Positions 56,248 to 64,000 of a stretch of 64,000 nt of DNA are shown piece by piece; within the stretch, counting starts at the first letter, position 1; each line of letters begins with the position of its first letter. The position numbers and the translations under genes are program-made. The notes under the pieces were generated by a model. The model was not told where the DNA came from. It made no database searches and saw only the letters and a program-made list of their open reading frames with translations. Source of the stretch: Roseiarcus sp963770275 (GTDB taxonomy: Bacteria > Pseudomonadota > Alphaproteobacteria > Rhizobiales > Beijerinckiaceae); contig CAVYPD010000016.1 of the NCBI GenBank assembly GCA_963770275.1, positions 57,729 to 121,728 on the forward strand, written 5' to 3'.

Positions 56248-56934
56248 ATGCTCGGCATGCCCGACGATATCTGGGTTCCGATCAAGCTCACGATCGAACT
56301 CGCAACCATTTCGACGCTCGCCCTGCTCGTCGTCGCGACGCCGCTCGCCTGGTGGCTCGCGCGGTCGAAGGCCTGGTTCAAGGAAGCCGCCGCGGCGATC
56401 GTCTCGCTGCCGATGGTGCTGCCCCCGACCGTGCTCGGCTTCTATCTCCTGATCGCGCTCGGTCCCGACGGGCCGGGCGGCGTGATCGCCTCTCTGTGGG
56501 GCGCGCGCACGCTCGCCTTCACCTTCACCGGCCTCGTCATCGGCTCGATCCTCTCGTCGATGCCGTTCGTCGTGCAGCCGATCCGCAACGCCTTCGCCGC
56601 CGTCGGCGACCGGCCGCTCGAAGTCGCTTCCACATTGCGCGCCTCGCCCCGTCGCGCCTTCTGGACCGTCGCGCTGCCGCTCGCGAGCCCCGGCCTGCTC
56701 ACCGGCGCGGTGCTCGGCTTCGCCCATACGGTCGGCGAGTTCGGCGTGATCCTGATGATCGGCGGCAACATCCCCGGCCGCACGCGGGTCATGTCGACGG
56801 CGATCTTCGACTTCGTCGAGACGATGCGCTGGCGCGAGGCCAACCTGCTCGCCGGCGGCATGGTGGCGTTCGCCTTCGTGGTCATCCTGGCGATGACGCT
56901 CCTCGAAAAGCGCTTCACGCGAGCGGGCGCGTGA
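56248..56934 (+). CDS. modB: Molybdate ABC transporter permease
   Basis: A 228-residue inner-membrane permease with five to six helices. It contains VSLPMVLPPTVLGFYLLIAL and the EAA loop ASTLRASPRRAFWTVALPLASPGLLTGAVLGF AHTVGEFGV, both characteristic of ModB. Its stop overlaps the modC start (GTGA), so the two are coupled. Confidence 0.94.
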   Translation: MLGMPDDIWVPIKLTIELATISTLALLVVATPLAWWLARSKAWFKEAAAAIVSLPMVLPPTVLGFYLLIALGPDGPGGVIASLWGARTLAFTFTGLVIGSILSSMPFVVQPIRNAFAAVGDRPLEVASTLRASPRRAFWTVALPLASPGLLTGAVLGFAHTVGEFGVILMIGGNIPGRTRVMSTAIFDFVETMRWREANLLAGGMVAFAFVVILAMTLLEKRFTRAGA

Positions 56935-58049
56935 CCGCAAGTCACGCGATCCGGGCGCAGTTTCGCGGCACGATCGGCAAGTTTGCGCTCGACGCCGGCT
57001 TCACCGCGCCGGCCAAGGGCGTGACCGCGCTGTTCGGACCATCGGGTTGCGGCAAGACCACGGTCCTGCGCTGCATCGCCGGTCTCCTCCGCATCAACGG
57101 CGTTTGCGAGATCGACGGCGACGTGTGGCAGGATGAAAACGGCGCGTTCCTGCCGACGCACAAGCGTCCGCTCGGCTATGTCTTCCAGGAAGCGAGCCTG
57201 TTTCAGCATCTCTCCGTGCGCCGCAACCTCCTGTTCGGCGCGCCGCGCGACAACCGCGACGGAACCAAAGGCGGCGATCGTCTTTGACGAAGTGGTCGAG
57301 CTGCTCGGCATCACGCGGCTGCTCGACCGCAGCCCGCGCAATCTCTCGGGCGGCGAGCGCCAGCGCGTCGCGATCGGGCGCGCGCTTCTGTCGCAGCCGA
57401 AGCTTCTGTTGATGGACGAGCCGCTCTCGGCGCTCGACCGCGCGACCAAGAACGAGATCCTGCCGTTCCTCGAGCGGCTGCGCGATCACCTCAATCTGCC
57501 GGTCGTCTACATCACGCACGACATCGCCGAGGTCGAGCGCCTCGCCGATCAGATGGTGCTGATGGACAAGGGCCACGTGATCGGCGCGGGACCGCTTGAA
57601 GACTTGCAGAGCGATCCGTCGCTGCCGCTTGCGGCTGCGCGCGACGCGGCGGTGAGCTTCGAGGGCGTCGTGCAGTCGAGTGACGACGCTTACGGCCTCG
57701 TCACGCTCAAGGTTCGCGGCGGCGTGCTGACCGCGCCCGCGCCCCCAGCGCCGGTCGGCGAGCGGCGGCGCATCCGCGTCATCGCCAGCGACGTGAGCCT
57801 GACCCGCGAAGCGCCCGGGCCAAGCTCGATCCTCAACGTCCTGCCGGCGCGCATCGTGTCGATGAAGCCGCTCGACACGAACGAGGTCGTGGTCGTCGTC
57901 GCGCTCGGAGCAGGACGGCGAGCGGCGCGCGCCTCCTGTCGCGCGTGACGCGAAAGTCGTGGGAGGCGCTCGGCCTCGCGGAAGGCGTGAGCGTCTACGC
58001 CCAGGTCAAGGCGGTCGCGCTCGCGCCGGGGCGCGGCGAATTGGGGTGA
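56931..58049 (+). CDS. modC: Molybdate ABC transporter ATPase (two frameshifts)
   Basis: About 372 residues. GTG start at 56931 overlapping modB. Walker A is LFGPSGCGKTTVLRCIAG, Q-loop RPLGYVFQEASLFQHLSVRR, signature NLSGGERQRVAIGRALL and Walker B KLLLMDEPLSALD. The C-terminal TOBE (molybdate-sensing) domain ends SWEALGLAEGVSVYAQVKAV then ALAPGRGELG and TGA at 58047. Shifts near 57275 and near 57910. Completes an intact molybdate importer. Confidence 0.93.
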
Positions 58050-58198
58050 GCGGGCCGGGCCGCTGCCCTTAGTTCGCTCGCCGACCTTAGGCTGCTCGCC
58101 CGGCTGGGCGTTATAGCCGGGGCGAACGCTTGCCGCAGCGGCGTGAATCGCCGAGATTATCGGTATCGTCGGCGGTCCATCCGCCGCAGGCCGGCGCA

Positions 58199-59474
58199 AT
58201 GGCGCCGACGTCGCCGCATGACGGATCGAAACAATTGGAAACCTCCAACACGACGAGATGGACGTTGAACCGGCGGGAGACCCTGAAGTCCGCTCTCGCC
58301 GCAGGCCTTGCGGCGGCGGCGGGCGGAAAGCTAGCCCGCGCCGCAGCAAGCGAGAGCGTCAACCTGCCGTTCGGCAACGGCGAGCGTCCGCTCGTCGCCT
58401 ATCCGGGCAAGCGCCCGCTCATCGTGCTGACGAGCCGCCCGCCGCAGTTGGAGACGCCGTTCAGCGTGTTCGACGAGGGAATCTTCACCCCGAACGACGC
58501 GTTCTTCGTTCGCTATCACTTGGCCGACATCCCGCTGACAGATCGATCCGGACGCGTTTCGCCTGACCATTCAGGGCAAGGTCGACACGCCTCTGTCGCT
58601 GTCGCTCGCGGAGCTGAAAAGCGGCTTCGAGCCGGTCGAGCTCGCGGCCGTCAATCAATGTTCGGGCAACAGCCGCGGCTTTTTCGAGCCGCGCGTCGCC
58701 GGAGGTCAGCTCGCCAATGGCGCGATGGGCAATGCGCGATGGAAAGGCGTGCCGCTGAAAGCGCTCCTTGCCAAGGCCGGCGTGCAGGCCGGCGCCGTCC
58801 AGGTCTCCTTCCAGGGCCTGGACAGGCCGGTGCTGCCGGAGACGCCGACATTCATCAAGGCGCTCGACCTCGACCATGCGCTCGATGGCGAAGTGATGAT
58901 CGCCTACGCGATGAATGGCGAGAACCTGCCCTGGCTGAACGGATTTCCGATCCGGCTGATCGTGCCCGGCTGCTACGGCACCTACTGGGTCAAGCACCTG
59001 AACGACATCAGGGTGCTCGACGCGCCGCTCGACAGCTTCTGGATGAAGACCGCCTACCGCATTCCCAACAACGCCTGCGCCTGCACCGAGCCGGGAAAAG
59101 CGCCGACGAGCACGGTCCCGATCGGCCGCTTCAACGTCCGCTCCTTCCTGACCAACATCGCCGAGGGCGCGACGGTTCACGCCAACAGCAATCTTAATCT
59201 GCGCGGGATCGCGTTCGACGGCGGCTATGGCGTCTCGGACGTCGCGGTCTCCGCGGATGACGGCGAGACCTGGACGGAAGCCGCGCTCGGCGAGGACCTC
59301 GGCAAGTATTCGTTCCGCGAATGGAAGGCCAATGTCTCGCTCGAGCCCGGCAAGCGTCGCCTGATGGTTCGCGCCGCCAATCGGATCGGGCAGTCGCAGC
59401 CGCTTCAACCGCTCTGGAACCCGTCCGGCTACATGCGCAATGTCGTCGAAGTCACCAACGTGATCGCCGCGTGA
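58199..59474 (+). CDS. sorA: Sulfite dehydrogenase molybdenum subunit (SorA-like; one frameshift)
   Basis: About 424 residues. The Tat signal is NRRETLKSALAAGLAAAAGG, fitting export of a folded molybdoenzyme. The sulfite-oxidase-fold Moco domain has the Cys ligand in AVNQCSGNSRGFFEPRV (about 58660), then NARWKGVPLKALLAKAGV and the dimerisation domain with RGIAFDGGYGVSDVAVSADDGETW. A shift near 58545 splits it. It oxidises sulfite to sulfate in the periplasm, passing electrons to the cytochrome encoded next. Start ATG at 58199 chosen, though 58130 is open. Confidence 0.87.
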
Positions 59475-59479
59475 CAGCG

Positions 59480-59780
59480 ATGAAGCGCGTTGCGATCACG
59501 TTCCTGCTCTCACTCGCCGCCGCCGCTTCGTCAGCGCTCGCCGAGCCGATGGTCTATCAATTGCCGCCCGAGACGGCGGAACTGAAGCCGGGTCCAGGCG
59601 TCGAAACCGCGGCCGTCTGCCAGGCGTGTCATTCCGCCGACTACATCAGCGACGCAGCCGTCCGGAAAGGGGAAAGCCTTCTGGCAGGCGGAGGTGCAGA
59701 AGATGATCAAGGTCTACAAGGCGCCGATCGGGGAAGACGACGCGGCGACAATCGCGAACTATCTGGCGGCGACCTATTGA
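59480..59780 (+). CDS. sorB: Cytochrome c subunit of sulfite dehydrogenase (SorB-like; one frameshift)
   Basis: About 99 residues. The signal peptide is KRVAITFLLSLAAAASSALA. The heme-binding motif CQACH is in GVETAAVCQACHSADYIS. After a shift near 59672 it continues GKAFWQAEVQKMIKVYKAPI and ends DDAATIANYLAATY, the SorB pattern with the distal Met in VQKM. Starts 5 bp after the molybdenum subunit, so one operon. It accepts electrons from sulfite oxidation. Confidence 0.87.
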
Positions 59781-59797
59781 GCGCGCGAGAGACCGCT

Positions 59798-60818
59798 TCA
59801 CACCTTCCGCCGCCTGGACTTGGCGAAGGTGTCGAAGGCGACCGCCAGCACGATGATGACGCCGATGATGATCTGCTGGATGTAGGAGGACACGTTCATC
59901 AGCACGAGGCCGTTCAGGAGAACGCCGATCAGGATCGAGCCGATGACCGTGCCGAAGATGGTTCCCGCGCCGCCGAACAGGCTCGTGCCGCCGATCACCA
60001 CCGAGGCGATGACGGTGAGCTCGTAGCCGGTGCCGGCGACGGCTTCGGCGGAATTGAGCCGCGCCGCGAGCACGAACGCGCCGAGGCCCGCGAAGAAGCC
60101 CATGATCACGTAGACGCTCATGATGATGCGATTGACGTTGAGGCCCGAAAGACGCGCCGCCTCCGGATTGCCGCCGACCGCATAGACCTGCCGGCCGTAG
60201 CGCATGTAGCGCAGGACGATGTGGGCGATGAGAGCCGCGAGCAGGAAGATGATGACCGGGACGGGAACCGGTCCGATCTTCCCCTGCCCCCACCAGGTGA
60301 ACGACGGCTGGAAGCCCGATATCGGGCCGCCGGCGGCGAACAGAAGCGCCGCGCCGCGGAAGGCCGACATGCCGCCGAGCGTCACCACGAAAGGCGGAAC
60401 TTTGAGCCGGGTGATGGCGAGCCCCTGCAGCCAGCCGCAGGCGAGTCCGACCGCGATCGCCGCGAGCGCGGCGGCGAACCAGCCATAGCCGACGCCGCCC
60501 TCGCCGACCGTGAAGCGGTTCTCCAAGCCGCCCTTGGCGACGGCGGCGGCCACGAGGCCAGCGAAGGCGAGCAACGAGCCGACCGAGAGATCGATGCCAG
60601 CGGTCAGGATGACGAAGGTCATGCCGACCGCGAGCAGGCCGGTGATCGACACCTGCCGCATCACGTTGAACAGGTTGATCTGCGACAGGAAGCGCGGCTC
60701 GATGATCGCGAAGAGCAGCATCAGCACGATGAGGAACAGCAGTCGGCGCGAAGCGCGCGACGAAGCCGAAGACGTCGACCCCCCTGTCCTCGGCCGCTTC
60801 CAGCCTCGCCTCGCTCAT
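59798..60818 (-). CDS. Second CUT2 sugar ABC transporter permease (one frameshift)
   Basis: About 340 residues. The N-terminal cytoplasmic part is MSEARLEAAEDRGVDVFGFV; after a shift near 60740 the helices begin MLMLLFAIIEPRFLSQINLF. The signature is AVGMTFVILTAGIDLSVGSLLAFAG, later TVIASVVIGGTSLFGGAGTIFGT. RbsC-like. The start overlaps the ATPase stop (ATGA). It is convergent with sorB, 17 bp apart. Confidence 0.9.
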
Positions 60819-62415
60819 GAAATGTCCCCGTTCAAGCCGCTGACGCGGGCCACGCCGCTCTCATGCGCCGTCATCATCGCCATCAGGATTTCCTGCGTCG
60901 CCTCGGTGCGCGCGATCTCGCCGGTGACGCGGCCCTCGCGCATCGTCACGATGCGGTCCGAGACCGCCAGAATTTCCGGCAGCTCCGACGAAATGACGAT
61001 GACCGCGATGCCCGGACTTCGCCATGTCGATGAGGAGATTGTGGACCTCGACCTTGGAGCCGATGTCGATGCCGCGCGTCGGCTCGTCGACGATGAGAAT
61101 CTTGGGCCTGAGCGCCAGCCAGCGCGCCAGCACGATCTTCTGCTGATTGCCGCCCGAGAGCTGACCCGCCGCCTGCTCCGGGCTCGCCATGCGGATCGAC
61201 AGGAGCTTGCGGAACTCGTCGATCAGCACGTCCTCTCGCTTCTCGTCGATGAACCAGCCGCGGCTGACCTCGTCCTGCGCGGCGATGGTCATGTTGGTGC
61301 GAATGGCGAGGCTGAGGAACAGAGCCTGTTTCTTGCGGTCCTCCGGGACGAGGCCGATGCCGTGGGACATCGCGTCGCGCGGACTTGAGAACCGCACCTC
61401 CTTGCCGTCGACGCGGATCGTCCCATGATCGAACGGGTCGGCGCCGAAGATCGCGCGCGCGGTCTCGGTGCGGCCGGCGCCGACGAGGCCGGCGAGGCCG
61501 AGGATCTCGCCGTGATGCGCCTTGAGCGAAACGTCGACGAGCTCGATGGCGTTCGGATCGCGCGCGTTGCGCCGACGGGTCAGGCCCTCGACCTCGAGCG
61601 CGACCTTCCCATGCTCGGGGATCGGGCGCTCGCCATAGAGCGCGCCGACGTCGCGCCCGACCATCATGCGGATGATCGCCTCGACATTGGTTTCGGCGAC
61701 CTGGCCGGAGCCGACGTAATGGCCGTCGCGCAACACGGTGTAGCGATCGCAGAGGCGAAAAACCTCGTCGAGCCGATGCGTGACGAAGATGATCGACAGG
61801 CCCTCGGCCTTCAGCGCCCGCACGATGCGGACGAGATTTGCGACCTCGGTTTCGCTCAAAGCCGCGGTCGGCTCGTCCATGATGATGAGCCGCGACTGCA
61901 TGGAGAGCGCGCGGGCGATCTCGACGAGCTGCTGCTCGGCGACGGAAAGGTCGCGCACCTGCGTCATCGGATCGCGCTTGAGCCCGATGCGCTCGGCGAT
62001 GGCCTTCGTCTCTTCAGCCATGCGCCGCCAGCTCACGAACAGCCTCGAGCCCGGTTCGCGGCCAATGAACACGTTCTCGGCGATCGTCATGTCGGGGGCG
62101 AGGGTGAACTCCTGGTAGATCGTGACGATGCCGGCGCGCTGGGCGTCGTGGGGCGTCGCAAAAGCGACCGGCTTCGCCGAACAGCTCGATTTCGCCCGCA
62201 TCGGCGCTCTGCGCGCCGGACAGAATCTTGAGCAGCGTCGACTTGCCGGCGCCGTTCTCGCCCAGGAGCGCATGGATCTCCGACGGTCCCACTTCGAGAT
62301 GGACGTTCTCGAGCGCAAGCACGCCGGGAAAGCGCTTGCTGACGCCGGTCATCTTGAGGATCGGCCCGCCCGACATTGCCGGAGCGGGCGACAGCGCCGC
62401 GGGCGCGTTAGCCAT
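60815..62415 (-). CDS. Second CUT2 sugar ABC transporter ATPase (two frameshifts)
   Basis: About 532 residues with two ABC domains. First domain: Walker A GENGAGKSTLLK, signature LSVAEQQLVEIARAL, Walker B LIIMDEPTAAL. Second domain: LAGLVGAGRTETARAIFGAD, signature LSGGNQQKIVLARWL and Walker B ILIVDEPTRGID. The end should read VIVISSELPEILAVSDRIVT then EATQEILMAMMTAHESG, with stop at 60815-60817. Shifts near 62163 and near 61015. It is in one operon with the permease and the binding protein at 62491. Confidence 0.91.
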
Positions 62416-62490
62416 TCAAGAGCGCTCGCTCATTGGAGTGCTGAAGAAGAAGACGCGCCGCGAACGGCGCGCCCTCCAGCTCTATGTCGA

Positions 62491-63443
62491 CTACTTCACC
62501 TCGCTGAGGCGCTCGGCCTTGTTGAGATTGTCCTTGGTGATCGCGACCGGCGTCAGCAGCGTGATCTGCTGCGCCGGCTTCGTTGCCGTTCTTGAGGAAG
62601 TCGACCAGGATGTCGACGCCGGTCGCGCTCTGCTTGCCGGGGAATTGCTCGATCGTCGCGGTGAGCTCGCCGTCGCGGATCTTGCCCAGCGCCTCGGGCA
62701 GCGCGTCGAAGCCGATGATGACGATGCCCTTGAGGTTGCGCGCCTTGACCGCTTCGAGCGCGCCGAGCGCCATGTCGTCATTGGCGGCGACGATCACTTG
62801 CGGCGGCGTCGCCATGCCGGCGAGCGCCGACTCGGTGACCGAGAGGCCCTTGTCGCGGTCGAAGCCGGCGGTCTGCTCGAAGACGATCTTGTACTTGTCG
62901 CCTCGCCTTGTCGAGCACGTTGTGCAGGCCCTTGTTGCGGTCGATCGCCGGGCTCGCGCCGGACTGGCCCTGCAGGTTGATGATGGTCGCGCCGTTCGGG
63001 AACATCTTGACGATCAGTTCGCCCTGCGCCTCGCCGCCCTTGACGTTGTCGGCGCCGACATGGCCGAGGATGCCGGTGACCGACGGCACGCGGCGGTCGA
63101 TCGGTGACGACCGGGACCTTGGCGTCGACCGCCTCCTGCAGCGCCGGCGCCATCGCGTCGACCTCGTTCGGGCTGATAGCACGATGCCCTTGACGCCCTT
63201 GGCGAGCGCCGCCTCGATGTCGGCGGTCTGCTTCGGCGAAGAGACCTGGCCGTCGCTCTCGATGCGGCTCATAGCCCTGCTTGACCGCCTCGGCCTTGAA
63301 GGCCTCCATCATGTGGACGAAGAACGGGAAAGTTGAGGCCCGGCACCGAGACGCAGGATGAGCGGCTTGTCGGCGGCGAAAGCGGGCGCGGAGAGCGCCA
63401 TGGCGAGCAGGCTCGCGGTTACGACACGGCGGGTGAAGCGCAT
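62491..63443 (-). CDS. Second sugar ABC substrate-binding protein (at least five frameshifts)
   Basis: About 317 residues rebuilt across frames. The signal peptide is MRFTRRVVTASLLAMALSAPAFAADKP, with GGGAGGATT upstream of the ATG at 63443. Continuing pieces: FFVHMMEAFKAEAVKQGYE; QTADIEAALAKGVKGIVLS; SVTGILGHVGADNVKGGEAQG; VIVAANDDMALGALEAVKAR; and the end LLTPVAITKDNLNKAERLSEV. This is an RbsB-type type I binding protein. Shifts near 63330, 63270, 63175, 63105, 62900 and 62575. First gene of the operon. Confidence 0.85.
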
Positions 63444-63657
63444 GGATAGAATCCTCCCTGGGGCCGGCCTGACATGTTAGCTGGCGGCTAGGGCGAACCT
63501 ATGTCGGAAATCGGGCGCGGCGACAAGGGCGAGTGGAGGCAGGCCGCCTCGTGGTCACAAGGCTCCTTTGGAAAAGCGCCTGATCGCGATAGATTGAGAA
63601 ACGGCGTCCACTGGGTCCAAGGCCCGCGGAACGCCGGACGAAACAACGGAGGTTCGG

Positions 63658-64000
63658 ATGGCGCGATTTCAGAGCATTCTGGAAACCGTTGGACACACGC
63701 CGGTTGTCCGCACCAATCGCCTGGCCCCTGATGGCGTGAACCTCTATGTGAAAATCGAGGCCTTCAACCCGTTGGGCTCGGTCAAGGACCGCTTGGCGCT
63801 CGGCGTGATCGAGGCGGCGGAGCAATCCGGCGAGCTCAAGCCCGGCCAAACGGTCGTCGAGGCGACGAGCGGCAACACCGGCATCGGACTTGCGATGGTC
63901 TGCGCCGCTAAAGGGTACCCGCTCGTTATCACGATGGCCGAGAGCTTCAGCATCGAACGGCGGCGATTGATGCGCTTTCTGGGCGCCAAAGTCGTGGTGA
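63658..64000 (+). CDS. cysK: Cysteine synthase A (partial, runs off the window)
   Basis: The first 114 residues of an O-acetylserine sulfhydrylase, a PLP enzyme making cysteine from O-acetylserine and sulfide. It starts MARFQSILETVGHTPVVRTN. The PLP-binding Lys is in FNPLGSVKDRLAL, and the phosphate/substrate loop TSGNTGIGLAMVCAAKGYP is intact. The ATG at 63658 has GGAGG upstream. The C-terminal two thirds lie beyond 64000. It could alternatively be a closely related beta-replacing enzyme. Confidence 0.92.
   Translation, partial: MARFQSILETVGHTPVVRTNRLAPDGVNLYVKIEAFNPLGSVKDRLALGVIEAAEQSGELKPGQTVVEATSGNTGIGLAMVCAAKGYPLVITMAESFSIERRRLMRFLGAKVVV

Noticed and set aside
59321..60820. A 499-codon plus-strand frame across sorB and the permease
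   Set aside because: It begins inside sorA in the wrong frame and then reads the complement of the permease. Only the sorB portion is real.

Overview
The window reads as chromosomal DNA of a high-GC alphaproteobacterium, most likely a soil or plant-associated member of the Hyphomicrobiales (Rhizobiales). This rests on the rpmH-rnpA-yidC-engB cluster, a rhizobial-type porin, a CHD-TPR class III cyclase of the type common in rhizobia, OpgG, and many CUT2 sugar ABC systems. Genus cannot be decided from the sequence. A dominant technical feature is that about twenty genes carry one or more small frameshifts, including yidC, dxs and leuC, which a living cell needs. Insertions and deletions both occur, so most of these look like uncorrected sequencing indels rather than pseudogenes. 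I give such genes as one feature spanning all their frames.

Layout. 0-9 kb: scattered catabolic and stress genes (AraC/GyrI regulator, DUF1801, ABM monooxygenase, ABC1 kinase, GST, pobA, a TetR/DUF1772 pair, TMEM175 channel, epoxide hydrolase, GNAT). 9-14.6 kb: a compact minus-strand core block rpmH-rnpA-yidC-engB, then dxs with a small coupled membrane protein. 14.8-18.8 kb: MFS transporter, then a doxX-wrbA-rutE redox cluster divergent from a LysR regulator. 18.9-25.2 kb: TAXI binding protein and a complete CUT2 sugar ABC operon. 25.5-28 kb: an AhpD-like protein and rpsA. 28-39.6 kb: an accessory stretch around tRNA-Phe(GAA), with a lower-GC small gene, opgG, an outer-membrane protein, an HbpS/GlcG-type protein, a PEP-CTERM protein, a HEPN/AbiU2-like protein and several amputated genes (ABC ATPase tail, resolvase tail, replication-protein HTH, metallo-hydrolase tail). 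39.6-41.5 kb: arfB and leuC. 42-48.7 kb: a TPR adenylate cyclase with a truncated second copy, DUF4239, a TetR/MFS divergent pair and an ArsR/SRPBCC pair under a perfect palindrome. 48.8-52.8 kb: tannase, a type I periplasmic binding protein, and a methyltransferase lying between two copies of that binding protein's 3' end. 53-55 kb: porin and a His-rich secreted protein. 55.5-59.8 kb: modABC immediately followed by a sulfite dehydrogenase pair (sorAB-like), so molybdate import sits beside a molybdoenzyme. 59.8-63.4 kb: a second CUT2 sugar operon. 63.7 kb to the end: the start of cysK.

The most unexplained signal is a pair of about 127-bp elements at 29.2 and 41.7 kb in inverted orientation. 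Each has a shared 20-bp core followed by a dense array of TAAACG-type units at about 10-bp spacing that forms an imperfect palindrome. They bracket the accessory stretch. I found no CRISPR array, intact transposase or intact integrase.
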